Shown: positions 38,601 to 53,600 of the stretch, one piece after another | Layout: every line of letters starts with the position of its first letter | How positions within the stretch are numbered: position 1 is the first letter of the stretch | NCBI GenBank assembly: GCA_013398275.1 | Contig: VZSE01009357.1 | Location: forward strand, 525,975-589,974 | Length of the DNA stretch: 64,000 nucleotides | Reading direction: 5' to 3' | Source of the DNA: Promerops cafer | Lineage: Eukaryota > Chordata > Aves > Passeriformes > Nectariniidae | Notes under the pieces: generated by a model | Told to the model about the DNA's origin: nothing | Seen by the model: the letters and a program-made list of their open reading frames with translations, nothing else | Databases searched by the model: none | Translations under genes and position numbers: made by a program

Positions 38601-41600
38601 CAGCTACTGCTGAAATGCAGCAGCTTTACAACAAGGTACATCAGCATTAAAGAACAGATTAGCTCAAGACAAGTAGCAAACAAGATGATCACCAATTAAA
38701 CCTGTACAGAGCATGCAAGTAAACAGAAAGTAATTATCCAAACTGGAATTTGGCCAGTTCATTACGGCTTGCACTGCTGCTCTTGAAACAATCAATGGCC
38801 CATACAGAGGTGGGAACACAGTAAGCTAAGACAAAACTCAGACAGTCTGAGAGAGAAATACTGTTTTTATCAGAACACAGAGGTGACAGCATCCAATATT
38901 GTGATGGAGTTCTGCCTGCCCCCAGTTTGCCTGAGGGGCACAAATATTCTCTACCAGAAAGACACATGAAAACAGCAAGTCAATACAATTGCATGTAATT
39001 TGTTCTTCTAAGTAAAAATCAAAAACATTTCATTTGGATGCACAGGAAGTGATGAGATCAATCTGAATATGACTGTACCTTGCTTCCCACTGGTCAGGTG
39101 GTGATTCAGATATCACTCGTCCCAAAGCATCTAAAACTGGAGGTGGCCTCTGGAAGGAGATAAGATTTCATTAAAATGCCTCTTCCAAGGACAGGCATGC
39201 AGAGAATTTGTCAACCATACCTGCAATGCCATTTGATAGTACTGCACAGAATTATGATACCACTAGCAGAAGAGCAAGGTAAAAAAAACAAGCAGAAAGC
39301 AAGTTTGGGGTCAAAATTACTTCAACTGACACTGCCCTACCACAGCCTTTCTGTATCATCTAAGGCACCCTTCCCACCTGTCCAATGGTGCCATCAGTGG
39401 CACCTTTGTTCAAGACACTGAAGTCTGTGCTAAGCTGAAACAGGACAACAGTAGATTCAATGCACATCTTGAGGACAGACAAAAGGAAAAGTGACTCATA
39501 GAAAATAAAGCAGCAGCTGATGCCTGTCAACCCCTTAGGGCAAGAGTACTTACATAGAGCTTCTCCTGGTAGATCTCCGTGAGCTTGCTCATGACCTCTG
39601 CTGCTTGCTTTCGGTACTGAGCTACAGCTCTGGAAAGTGCCTCAGCCCCTGCCTGTCGTACTGCCTCTTCGTGGTAGATGACATCTTTGATCAGCAGGGA
39701 ACACAGGTCAGGCTGCAGCTCCAGACCCATGGACTCCCATAGCCTGCAGCACACATACAGAGGTGATGGGTCACCCTTCAGCAAAGAAGCCACTGCCACA
39801 TGTACAACTGGAGAGACCTACAGCTGCCCTCCAGCTGTGGGGCAAAGCCCCTGAGAGCAGCTCCATGCTGTTGGGTAGAGAAGAGGTCCCCCTAAAATGC
39901 AATCAACAAGGAAGAACCCTTACCTCTCTGCCAGCTTCTGAACCTCATCTTCAACATCAAACTTTACTACCCAGAGGCGACGCAACAAGTTCAGTCCATT
40001 CTTCTCATCGCTGTCTGGGGTTGGTAGAACCATTTGTAGCTCCATCAGTCCCTGAATTAGTTAACAGGAAAATCAGTGCAAGGATCTGATTTTTAGAAAC
40101 AGATGCTTTAAAACACTTAAAACTTTTGGCAAGTTAAGCTCTCAGTGGTTGGAAGTGTCAAAATCATGTTTGCTTGTGCCTTACACTGCCCATGGTGATC
40201 AAGGACTTCCTATTGCTAGTAGATGAGGTGGTGGGACTCAAGAACAGTGCTCCACAGGCAGGTTGCAGAGAGGCTCTGGTGACCAGAATCTGTTCTGCTT
40301 CTAAGTACAGCCAAGACCGCTCAGATGGGCTAAAACTGGAATTTGTTTCATGGCAAAGAACACCAAGCACCCTTGAGGTTTTTCTTTCTGTGTTCTCAGA
40401 AGTGACTAAGCCTGAAGCTTTCCAATAGAAAGGCCTAGTACAGACAGGAATTTTTGACAGCTTCTCTCTTTAAGACTAAGCTCTATCCAGTTGTAAACAG
40501 AAGGTGTTAAGTAGTCCTAATTATACCTCTTTTAAGGAAACAAAGGTGTGGATAAACCCGGAGTACTCCTTTTTGCAGATAAATACAGCACAAAGAGCAT
40601 GACTTGGAGCATTATTGTTCAGACTGCCTCTGACACACTGCCCAAAGCCTGGCATCACAGCTGACACCTCTCTGCATCAGTGTTAGAGAAGATTCACCTC
40701 CCAAAACCTTAAGGAATTTGGTGTGACCCTGAATGATTCCCACCTACCCTGAGAGCTGCATCTCGAACGTTCATGCAAGGAGACTGCAGGGCCTGCAGGA
40801 GCACATTGATCTCCTCCTGCTCGGCGTAGGCACAGCCGTCCTCCCCGCTGCTGCTCGCGCACAGCGCCGTCAGCGCCTCCGAGGCCAGCACCTACAACAG
40901 CAGCAGCACGTGTCACAGATTCCACTGCACCCTCAACTGCTGTCAAAGCAAGCGCTGAGTGCTGGCACAGCAGAAGAAAGTCCCAAAGAACAGTGACAAA
41001 ACCGACACGTGACAAGTTCAGCCCAACTCTTTGCTTTTTATTATTGACCTTTCTGCCACCTCATCCCTTACAACAAATACTCAGAGGAGAGACTACTGAG
41101 CTTATCTGGCAGAGCAAGGCCTTAGAGAAAGAAAAAATGTCACCTCTGGAAGACTGAAGAATATATTTGGTGCAGTAAAACCCACAGAAAGAAAGATGCA
41201 GACATTTTAATCCAAGAATACCATAAGCACAGAAGAAAATTGGGAATATATCAACCACCAGCATCAGAGACTTAAACCAGTTGGTACATTTCCCTCATTT
41301 AGATGCTGACGAAACTTAGGGAGAATCCTGCCTGTGGTTATGAAGCTGAGCACTCACCTGTAACCGTGGAGAACCCATTCCTATCACCCGGGTCAGCAGA
41401 ACCAGCATGTCCCTGCGGGGCAGCAACTCTGGGCCATTCTGAAAGGTTGAGGGGATAAAGAGGAGGGCAGAGGAAGGAAAAAGATTTTTTTGTCTTGTGA
41501 TTTCAAAGTGCCTTGCCTATGTATGACACTCCTTAAAAATCCCAGTCAAAACCTAGGGCTGGACAAATACCAAAACCCATGGCAGAAAACAATCCTATAA

Positions 41601-44600
41601 AGTTAACTCTGACCTGGAGAATTCATCTGCTTTGAGCAGTTTACACATCAGCTGTGTTATCCCATGGCTCATTTGAAGGAGATAATGTGACCCCACAGCT
41701 CTCACCTCATCCACCAACAGAGACTGGCCATTTCCTGATGATCTCAGCTGAGCATGGACTGTAAGAATCTGCAGAATCTTGACCAGGAACTCCTCCCTGT
41801 CTTCACTGTTATGGGGTGTCTCAGTCATAACCGTCTTCAGGAGAGGAAAGACTAAGGAAAATGCTGGAGCTGATAATGGGGCAGCACCTGTGAAAAGGAA
41901 AAACCATCCTGTGAACACAGCTGATCCTCCCATAACTTGGTTGATAATACTGACTGGTATAAAATGTACACTTGAGTAGCTCATAATAGATATGGCCAAG
42001 CCTCAGCCTCATGCACAAAGATGCTGAGTAAACCTAGGTATTTGCCACTTAACAGCAGCAACAGTGCAGCTCCAACAGTGACTTCTGGCATTTCAGTGTT
42101 AGGTTAAGGGTAGGACTTGATGATCTTAAGGGTCTTTTCCAACCTAAATGATTCTATGATTCTACCTGGCTTCAATTAAAGTCACATTAGGATTCCAAAT
42201 CACTACCAATGCCTCAAGAGTATAGAAATACATACTGTAAATGGAATTGAAACAACTCAATGAATTAAACAGTCACTTATAAAGTTCATTTGTCCAAAAA
42301 CAAGGCCCTGTTTGTCAGCTGCATTTCCTTTAAACACTTCTTACCAACCTAGCTAACCTGTCATTCCAGCCTTCAGCTGGATCCTTGAGAATTAAGTCCT
42401 TCTAATTCTGGTGCAAGCTTCAACTCCCCTCCCCTCCTTGAAAAAATTAAAGCTTTTGGATTCCCGTTGTTAAAGATTTTGCTCTTTCCTTTCTACAGGG
42501 CCTTGGCTATAGCATATAACAAATGCTCCCTCCAGTCCTTCATTAGTCCAGTTAATATTCAAGTATCAGATGTCTACAGAAAACATTTCCTTTCTATATC
42601 ATATCCATGCTGGCAGAGAATGCCCAAGCTTAAATTTCTAAATGCAGATGAAGAGCATTGCAGATACAATACTGCAGTATTAGTCAAGCTTATGTAGGGC
42701 AAAAATACTGCAAAAGTAGTTCAAGGGAGAAATATTAAATCCCAAACACATTCTGAGCTCCTATTTAACATGAACAGCTTCAGTAAAACCCTCTCTATTT
42801 CTCATGTGGGGTTCTTCTTTCTGTTTGCTCAGTATCTGTTTGCTTTTACACTTTTCTTTTTTACTTATTGGCTGGATATTTTTAGCCTTAAACCACTGTC
42901 TGTCTATACACAGCAGGGGGAAGAAAGCTTTACTGGAGGAGAAAAATGTTCTACTTACAAAGTAGCTGGTATTGACCAACACAAGAAAGATTATAGGATG
43001 TATCTTGGCTTTTCAGCAATGATAAATTCTATCATCCACATTACAAGGAGGTATGGTGTCTCTTAGGTCTCATACTAACCTAAGAAATTAATCTCTACTA
43101 AATCATATCACACAAATACATTCCAAAGAACTCTGAAAATCAGGAAAAATCCTTTGGGAATATAGTATGATTTGTCCAACAAAGTGCTGTGGAAACTACT
43201 GCCCTACTCTTGTAAAAGCAGGAAAAAATAATTAGATATTAATTTAATTAAGTGATATAGGAAATCTTGAAGGACTGAAAATACTTCCTCTATTTTCTGG
43301 AAATAAGCCTGAAAAAGGATTCAAATATTAATGAACACGCACTTACTATGGCAATGAAGTGCACAGTGGTGACACCAAATGATTGCTGAGATGTTCAGCA
43401 CTGAAGTGCTGATCAACATGGCCAATGGCCACTGGTCAGCTGTGACAGTGACATGTGCCACAGTCACACCACTGAACAGCAAGAGAACTGAACTATGGGG
43501 CTAAGGGACCAAACAGAATCCCACATTTCCCTTAGAAATATACACCATCTACCATAGCAGCTTTTGACTGGGTTATTTGATGAACAGCTCCAAAGCCTGG
43601 GTGAAGTGAACCACCTCTATCCCTGGAGCACACCCTGAGACAGCCAAAGCCATCCCAGCCCCCAAAGGACACACACCAACCCTCCTCTTCTGTACTGTTA
43701 CCTTCAGTGGAGTGGCACAAGTACTTGTGCACTCCACTGTGAAGAAGATTCTGGAAGCAACCTAAATGAAAACTAACTCCAGTAAATAAATTTTTAAAAA
43801 AAAATCAAGAAGAAAGGTTTACTTTAACTCAAATCATTACCTTGCACTGTAAAAATATTGGTGCTTGCCTTCATGTTACAGAGTGGAGAGAACTGCTCTT
43901 TCTACAATCACGCCAGTATAAAATATTCATGAACTGCAGCAAACAAGCAGAGGCCATGGGCACTTCACTGCTGTGATCACAGATAACAAGCAATTATTTT
44001 GTCTCTCCACTTAGTCCAACTGAATTCCTTATGCTAAGTGGTGTTGAAAGCTACGAGCTGTCCTTGGCAAAGATGAGCCTTAACTTCACTCCCATTATTT
44101 CTGTATGAACCATTTTAAGAAAAAAATGCTGTTATTTCATTTCTACACTTACTGTAGTTGCAACATCACTTCTACTACTACTAGCAGGAAAAAACCCTTC
44201 AGGTTTTTTATATCTATGAACAGCTATCCAATTAAAAAAGAAAAAGTGAAGTTTTGCTTGCAAAATATAATACAAACTCTGAAAACTAAAGCAGTTCATA
44301 GTTATTGGAGGTGGGGGCAGTGTCAGCAGGATGTACCATATCTACCATACTTCATACCTGGCTCTCCCTTGCTGGTTCGGCTGGGAATGGTGTGGGCATG
44401 CAGCAAACTGACCACTCTGTTCAGAGCAATAGGCAGCTCTTCCTGACACCAGGATTCATCCAATTCACACTCTGGTTTCATCAGGCGCAAGGTCACGTGG
44501 CTTACCAGTGTACCTGGAGAGGAAGAGTAAAGAATCCATGAGAGGGCTAAACCAAAAGATTTATTGAGAGAAAAAGCCCCAGGAACACAGACCCAAGACT

Positions 44601-47600
44601 GTAACAAAGCTCTGGGCAAGAGCCCAGGCTGCAAAGAGGCTCAGAGCAGGAAGCCCAGCCCAGGGCTGTCAGGGGACAGATTTCTTCACAATGTGTGTGA
44701 GTTACACTCACACCCTCCAAACTCTGCACAGGGAAGATGGTCCCTCAGTGACCAGCTGCTCCTCAGAGCTGGACACTGACCAGACAATTCCTTGTCTTTG
44801 GTCCCAGTCCTACCCAACAGTGGGATCTCTGGGAAATCACAGTCATCTCCCTAAGCACTGTTCCAGGTGGCTTTTTCCTCTTGGCTTTCTGTGGTACACG
44901 GTCATGATCCACAGTCTGGAAGAGCAAGAATTTTCACCACCATCAAAATGACACACCCTGCCCTTAAACAGCAACTGCAAATACTCACCAAAGGTTTTCA
45001 GTCGAGCAGGCATGACACAGGAAGCTAAGGAAAGAAAAGGCTTCTTAATCCTTGGAGCAGCCAAAGGAGATCGAAAAAGTGGCAAGAAGGAACTGATGAG
45101 ACCAGGGATGTACTGAGTGAGACCAGGAGGCTTTTTCTTTATAACAGTGTCCAGGAGTCCTAGAGCTGTTTCCAGCTCATTATCAAGCTGTAAGAGAAAG
45201 AATTCAAGAGATTACCATAAAAAAAGCTCCACTGGGAAAAAAATCGGGTTGTTAAATCTCATTTCTAGTAACAGAAACAAACAGGTGATTGCTACACCAT
45301 TTACTCTCTATCAAAGTGACTGGGGTCATGGTGGCTTCAGAGGTGGCAGAAAATACAACCAAAACTCACCTCCTTCAGCCGTTTCCTAATCTGAGCCTCC
45401 CTTTCCAGCTGTGCATGCATCAGCTCCTTCTGCTTGCTCGTCAGCTGCACCTCATCCTTTATTCCCTTCTTCTTCTTTATCTCCTGCAACAGAGAGCCAA
45501 GGTCATCATTATCTGGGAGCTACAAACACCATCCCTTCAATTAGTCAGAGAAGCAAGTTGGAAACGGGTTTTTTTGCAATTTATTTTTAAAACAGTATCA
45601 AAACATTCTTCCAAGTACATCCTCTTGAGTAAAGACACAAAATGGAAATCAGCAGGTTAACAACACTTAAGTGTCCCTCAGCATAATGTAGAAGTTTCTC
45701 CACATTGGTCACAAATTATTTGGTATCATTAAAAAGTGCTGTCCAGTTCATTTACAGGGGATGGTACGTCACCCTCCCCAGAGCTAAGAGAAGTAAATCT
45801 TTGTTTAAAAAATGGGATACATACAGATAGAAGTACTCCATGTAGTTCAGAGAATCTTTCCCACCGGCACACACACGTACGCCAGAAGCCATGGAACAAC
45901 ACATGACTTGCAGTGAAGATTCTGACCAGCCTGGCATTCCTTTTTCCATCAACTCACCTCCTTCAGCTCCAGCTCAATGATTTGTTCCTTGAAGGAATAA
46001 GCTTTATTCTCCCTCTTCATATTAGCCTTTTTCATACTATCCTGTTGAGCACTGAGAAGGAAAAGTAGAGAAAGAATCAGCACTGCTCTGGACTAAGGAC
46101 CAGGCATAAAAATCCAGGAACTTCCATGCAGAAAGAGCATCTGACACACCCAGTCACCCACTGGCAAGAATATCAGCAGTGATCAATCCCCAGATGCACA
46201 AAGAAATTATGAAGATTTACCTCTGTATTATAGATTTGTCATACAGTTCTCCCTCGGGTGTCTTCATGATGGCAAATTCCTCTCGAGTAACCTGGCACAG
46301 AGCTGGATTCTCCATTGATGCTGAGATAGTGCTGATGAGCTGTGGGAGCACTCTGCCAGGGGAAAGCAGGGAGAGAGACCCCACTGCATTCATAGATGAC
46401 TGTCAGGAAAATGGAAAAAAAACCATAATCAGTCTTGCTTAAAATTGTCTCCAAGCAGTACGTCCTGCTGAGACAGCCCCCATTACATTCCAATCCCCAA
46501 TTTGTTGTTCAGTGGGTATTTGAATGTTATCTAAAATTCTACTCAGTTGCTGGTACATTCTTTCCCTCTTAAATCCCAGCTCCTTTTCCCCAGAGACATT
46601 CTCTCTTAACCTCCCTCTTCCACACCTTTTAGACAGCTCTCCTTCTTTATAGACCAGTTAGTACTGAACTCCTCCAAGGTATCTCCCAAAACTAACACAA
46701 GGAAAGCAGTTTATCACCTGGCTCTCCGGAGTGTAGGTGGTGATCCTGGGTAAGATGTCATTCAGGTGTTTGGTAATGAAGTCTTTAGGATCTATCTTCA
46801 TCTTGATGAGGAGGGCTGGCCAAAGTCCTGGCTGCACTGCCACTAGCAAGAAGAATAAATGAGCATAATAAACATGAAGCAGGTTGCTGGCACAATAAAA
46901 CAAAAAAGTACAATAAAAACTCATACATTGACCATGAGAGTCTTATCCCTGCACTTACCTACAGATGGATGATAGCTCACCAGCAGCATCTCTAGGGCCA
47001 GCTTCTCTGGCTCAAAGGAGTCCACGTCAAGCCCTGCCACACTGGAGATGACACAGAGGGCCTCATGCAGCACACGAGGGGGAATGTATGTCCTTCCCAG
47101 CTCCGACAGCTCTCCCGCCTCTGTCACCAGCACCTCGTGAGGCAGGATCTGAATGGACAACACCAAACCTTCCTGAGACCTGAGCACACTTCCCCACAGT
47201 AACACCAGGCTGAATGCCATCTCCCTGACAATACCAAAACCTGAAGTTTTCAAAGGAAAGAAGGGGATTAGGATAACAGCAAAAGCAAAGCACAGGGATG
47301 ACAGTGACAAGAAGATTAGGAATGGAGGACTATACTGGATTTGGCAAGCTGAGGTAAAATAAAACTAAAATGATCACTTCTGGCAAAGACTCTGGAAAAT
47401 GTTGAGCCAGCTGGCTGGGAACAGTATGCCCAACTTCTGCAGTCTATAAGCCAGGGCCAAAAAACCAAGACAGAAAAAAAGGAATGAAGCACTTGGTCTT
47501 CCAGCAGAGATTAAATCTGCATTAAAGTAATAAAAATATATTGAAAACTACAGCTTCCTCCCCAAAACATTTTGAATATGTCTTTTCTATGTATGTAGGG

Positions 47601-50600
47601 AAGACTAGGCATACCCCAGACTTTGATACTGTAATATGCAGTAATCCAGTAACAAGTGGCATTCCAGGAGACCATCTGGAGCTGAATCCTGTTCACATCA
47701 GGCTGTATGTCAATGCTACCAGCAAACCTAGGGCAGGGACGTGACTGCCACCACTCAGACATCTGTCTGGGCAGACACACTCTGGCTACTCACCTTATGA
47801 GAACTGAGAACCACTTTGAGCTCCTCCAAGAGCCCATAGGCCAGCTTGTACCCTCCCAGAGAGGACAAGAGCTTCTTCACCGTTTGGTGGGCCTGTCTGC
47901 GGACGTGCCAGGGGCGGCTCAGCAGCACGGCCACCAGGGCACGGTGGTACTGCCTGCAAACAGACACACGGGGTTAGCCACAGAGGCAGCTCTGCAACCA
48001 AGGGGACACAAGGGCACCAAGAGTTCAACATTCCGTGCAAAGCCCCAAGCCCACCCCCCCAGTGCCCACAGCAGCACTCTGGGGTCGGACAGGGATCGGG
48101 GACAGCAAGGGCACTGCACGTACTGAACTTTGCTTTCAGGCAGCCGCTGTGCATGATCCAAGAGCAGGCGCTCTGTCAGCTGCAGCACTGTACACATGGC
48201 TGGGGGAAAAGACAAATATTTAAAACACCATGAGACTTCATAAGGAAACAGAATTTTTTACCTGAAAACACATGAACAGCAAGCACGACACATTAAAAGA
48301 GCTCCCCAAGCTGAGCCTCTACATAATCTTCTCACTGAAGCTAGAGACAAATCCAACTCAGATCTGCCAAGACTGGGAACTGAACCATGATTTCATTGAA
48401 ATGGTGTTAGCTGGATCCCAGGACAATTTTCCTGACCATTGTGTGTGACCTATTTTGGTCCAAGTTGAGAGAGCAAAGCAAATTATAAACACCACGCTCA
48501 GTGCTTCAGTTCTGTTAATTCCTGAGCCCTGCCAAAATGGCTTCAGGGGCAATGAAATGGGTACTGAGTGTTAGCTGTCACAAGGCCCTTCCATTTCTTT
48601 ATCATTTGGAATGATGAATGAATGATAACACAGGTTCATCAAGAAATAATTAATTTTCAAGCTTAGACTACAGCTAGTGTAGATGTACTTCTGAAGAGTA
48701 CACAGCTCATTTTAATCTGAAACTGTATGCTCCAAGGATCATAGAACAGGGCTAACAACATTAGTTCTTGTCAAGTACTAAGAAACAGAGTTAAACAGCA
48801 ACTGGATATACAGCAACTGCCAATTTACCTTCCTCTGAAGCAGACTGCAAAAACTTCTCAGATGTAAAAATTTGTTTTTTCTCATCCAAAATCAGCTGCC
48901 AGAAACCACTCAGCTTAGACTCTGAAAGGAAAAGAACAGATGTCCATCAAGAATGTTTCAAAATAAGTCAGAACTCATCAATGCACATAAAATACGGGAG
49001 AATTCTCTCCTAAAATCCTTCAAGTTACTTCTAGCCTTACTGGTCCTCAATTCTAAAGCCTCTCATTTCTCTCATTCAGAACTATAAACACACCCAAAAA
49101 ACACCAGCTGACAAAAATACTTTTCTCTGACTCATATGTGTGAAATGTAAAGTCTGATTGACCTTAATCTTTCATAGGGCAAACCTTCCTAGAAGTAAAG
49201 AAGAGGAGGGGAGTGGCCTGTTGCTTTTGTAGAACACACCTGATTTTATATCTTGGCAGAAGTATGAACTCAGAGAGCTCTTGTAATATCCTCTAATGGG
49301 AGACAGAATTCTAGTTCCTATGCTTTCCAAAGGTTTGTAAAAACACTACCCAAATAACAATCAAGTAATGCTTCCAATGCATCAGTCAAATTTGACCAGA
49401 TAAATTCAGGGTGAACATCTCCTGTCAGAATAAAGAGGAATATGGCCCTATGTGAATGGAAGCTGGAATTTGCAAAGCCATGGAAGAGTAAGAACTCTTC
49501 ACTGACATAAATGAGAGATGGGAATTACTCTTTCCCTGGTTTACAGAAGATCAACGATGCTCTATGCAGAAACTATACACAGATTAAGAAATAGTATCTC
49601 CTGCACACTGTCAAGAAGTGTTAACCCTCAGAACCTGTTTATATTGGGTTCTGCCAGCTGTTTTTGTGACCTTACCAGTTTGTCCCTCAATTACAGACAT
49701 CCTGCAGATCAACAAAGCTGCAGCAACTCCTTCAGTTACCATGGGAACCTGAGTACTTTGAGATGCTGCTTTTTCTACTGTCTGGATCAGCATCGGCAGC
49801 AAGTCCATTCCCTGCAATAATGTGTCACCTGAGGAGACAAAAGAGACACATCACAAAACAGCACGGCGCTCACTTTACAACCCAGGTATCAATGGTCTTT
49901 CTCTGCAGCCAGGAGACAAGGAAAGGAAACAGACACACACTGGGAACACAGAATCTCCCAGAGTATTTGCCAATCACTATCATTAAACTGCAACTATGAA
50001 AAGCTCAATGGCAACCACTTCAGTCCTTTCCTCACAGACAGAACAGTCCCATCTCAGTAAGTTTCTGTTCATGGGATGCAAAAGAAAATGCTAATTCAGT
50101 TACATGAAAGGAATCACTTCAAATCACAGGAAGTCTGACTTCAAAGATTAATGTTTCCCTAAGAGAAGGAAAGCAAATTCCTGGCAAGCCATGACCATCT
50201 GTTTCACTTCAAACATTCAGAAGTTTAGGAATCCCAGAGGTCTAGAAGTGTGGATGAAATGCTGCAGTCAAAGGGGGCAGGACCAACAGATGTAAATCTC
50301 TAGAGGATCACCAAAAGAGAATAATTCCTCAAGTTCTTCATTTCAAACACAGTAATTTTTTTTTAAAGTTTCCAAGCGTCACAACCAGAGAGCAAGATCC
50401 CACTGTGCTGGGTGCTATATAAAACAAAAATATGGCCCCTGAGCTAGAAACCTTACAATTTAGGTGTAATACAAAAATAAAGCAATCAAAAATTATTTTG
50501 AGATCTATGAAAGACAGCATGATTGGCAGTGATTTTAGATATACAAGGAAACAAACTATCTTTATAAACTTGAAGGCAAAAGGGAGTTTAAGGAGAAATA

Positions 50601-53600
50601 TGAAGGAGGTCAGTAAAAAGACACTGCCTTACAAAATCTTTCCTAATCTGCACAGCTCTCTATATCAGGAAGTACAAAGGTTGCTAACTCTCCTCCTAAG
50701 CCCCCCAGCCAAGAGTTATTAACAGCTGCCCAGTTTTACCTTTGAAGGATGCTAGCATGCACTGCAGGTAGGCATGTCTCACTGCTGAAGTCGAGGTTTT
50801 AAGGCTGAAGGCTTTCTTTAGCCATTCTACCAGTTTTTTAGGAACTTCCGTGGTGAACCGAACACACCAAAGAGCCAGGACAGAGACTGCATGAACCAAT
50901 GTGCCTTCATGGACTGGGGAGAAACACAGAGCTCCCATCAGTTCAGCAATTGCAGAAAGCACAGAACATAAAACAGCAAGTGTGTAACAACATCAGGATG
51001 CAGGAAAAGAACACATGTACACCTAACAGGCACAGCACAGTCTCCTTGGGGTTGCTCATCAAAACAGGGCAACAAATTCCGTAACACAGCAGGCAAGAAT
51101 CCAGATTTATCCTGAATAACCATGTGAAAATCCTGCTCAAGATGAAAGCAGCTTAGCAAACCCAGAACAAAGGCACGAGGTCTCACCTTCTTGTTGCAGG
51201 AAAGGGATGAAAAGCTCAGCCACAGTTGCACTCAGAGCTTGGCTGGAGGGTCCAGAAACCACGTGGTGACTAAGGCTGCCAATCCCTGAAAGGACAGAAT
51301 TCTCTCAGTAGTTCCCAAACTACCAGCACAACATCTAAAACCAATCAAGAACGACCCTTCACACTTCAATTCTTGCACAGATATCTCTTTTTTCTTGTCA
51401 CTACATCTGGCTGTCACATCCACCATGTACCACACTGCCGGATCCTGTCTTCATTTTCACTCTGGGTGCAAGTCATCTTCTTTGAATAAAATTTTTGGCC
51501 TACCAGCCAATTATTTTCTTTGAATAGAAAGTCAGGAACTGGTATGTAATATCCAGCACCCTCTATGGCTTCAACTACAGGCAATTTAGAGTGACAGGCT
51601 GGAAATCCTAAAGGCTGAGGTACAGATCCCTTCCATTCAGCCTTCTGCTCAATTTCTTCCACCATAGCAGCAGCTTTCTTCTAGGATCCTCACCTGAAAG
51701 GACACTCATCTTCTGAGCAACAACTGTCAGCTTCCCCTCTGAGCCTGCCAACAAGAAACACAAAGGTGGCAGGTGATTACAGGCAACAGCTCTGTGTTAC
51801 ATCAAGAATGTCCTCCAAAACACAAAAGCTTGCCCCATTATCCCTGATCCAGGCTGAGCTACCCCTTCCATACAGGCAGTAAAGAGAAGAGAAAATACAA
51901 TACACAAAAGTCCTTGAGGCTGTCAAACCGTGATTCATCCCCACTGCTTCTCCTACAATTTACTCACCCCCTAAGATGGCAAAAAGGTGCCTGCCCAGCG
52001 ACTCCACAGCCGAAGGATCGCTGCACTGCCGAGCCAAGTTCTTTAATGCCACAACTGCTTCATCCATCAGCTGCACACTGTTGGATTTCAGATGACCTAG
52101 AAAATAACACACGAGCCAAGAGATCCTTACAACAAACTGCATAAAATCAGCAAGTAAGGAATATCTTTACATGTGGCTTAATGCAGCTTCTGGAACCATC
52201 ATGTGAACTATTCCAGTTCCAATTTACAGCATCATCCTCCCTCCCACCTAAAACAACCTTTTCACCAGCAATCAAGCTGTCGTAGGTACAGCCAGAAAGC
52301 TGCAGAAAGCTTTATTTTGAATTCATAATTCCCTCCAGAAGTGAGAGTACTTACTGGCCAGTCCTTTCACAATGTCTAGAGCATACTGGCTAAGATCCAG
52401 GTTCACAGATACGAGCAAGCAAGAGATTGCTGACAACATAAAAGATAAAAACAGTTATTTAACAAAATGTGATATGCCATCAGCATTTTAATACTCTTCC
52501 CCACAGTTCACATCGAGAGCAGACAGGGTAGTAAGGAGTAGGAATAAAAAAAAAACTACTGAAATTGATGCCCAATGAACAGAATAATTCAGGATTATTC
52601 TTAGCACTCAGCTGTGAAATCCTGTCCTCGGTGCAAACAGTAGCTATCACATACCCTGACACTTGGGATCACACCACAAATGTTGCTTCTCCACATCTAT
52701 CCTTGGATGCCAGACAATCCTGCCTGCACTCAGGGACCAAACACACAGCCCAGAGTGACACTGCCCCAACAGCTCCAGAGTGCTAAGGATTTAGGCTCTT
52801 TGACAGAGCAATGCAGAGATGACAGACTCACTTTCAATTACGTTCTCAGGACTCCGCAGCAGGGATTTCTGCAGAGTTGGCAAAACAGAGTCCTTGAATT
52901 CGGCGTGGGACATGTAGCGAAGCAGTGGAGAACAGCTGTCCTGAAAAGGGGACAGGGCACTCAGCACAGGGCACTGCTGCCTGTGGGACAACATCACAAG
53001 CAGCTCTAAACACTGTCTCACCAGCACATGCTTCTGAGGCTTTGTCTTGCTCATAAGGATGGTCTTCAAGTAGAAATCCAGGAGAGCGCTCTGAACAAGC
53101 AGAAACACCAGATTACAGCCGCATCTCAACCCGTACACAGCTCCCGGCACACAGTCAGGTGCCAAGCTGGACACCCCTCCTCCTCCTCCTCCTCCTCTGA
53201 AAGCTTTCCTTCCACCCTCACGTGAGCCAGTCAAGCAGAGGCCAGTGCTCCCTGCTCTACCCTGAGCCCAGCACTCAAACCACACCAAGAGCTACATGCT
53301 GCCTTTCATTCCCACAACAGGAACAAGGCTGTATGTTGGACATCCACAGAAATGCACAAGCAACACCAGACAGCCATGTATCTGGCACCTCCTCTCTAAA
53401 CACACCCCAACTGTTTCAGTCGGATGTGCAGGACTACTGAATTGACAGATAGTGAAACCAGGGCAGATGCAAAGTACCAGCCTCACTAAGACATCTATTC
53501 AGTCCCTTCTTCATGATAACAAGTGATGCTTCTTATTCCCCCCCCAAAAAAGCTGTACAACAGATTTACCTTGTATCGTTTAATAATATCCATCTCCTTC

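Larger units (their letters stand above)
41888..44357 (-). other. GCN1 intron 25 (2.5 kb)
   Basis: One of the longest introns of the gene. It holds a CR1 tail at 42094-42165 and a near-perfect 35-bp palindrome at 43705-43739. No exon-like conserved peptide was found in it. Confidence 0.75.

Noticed and set aside
51414..51665. Minus-strand 83-codon ORF in GCN1 intron 12
   Set aside because: It lies between two well-supported exons and is not in phase with either. It has no acceptor/donor pair that would keep the GCN1 frame, and it matches nothing in GCN1.
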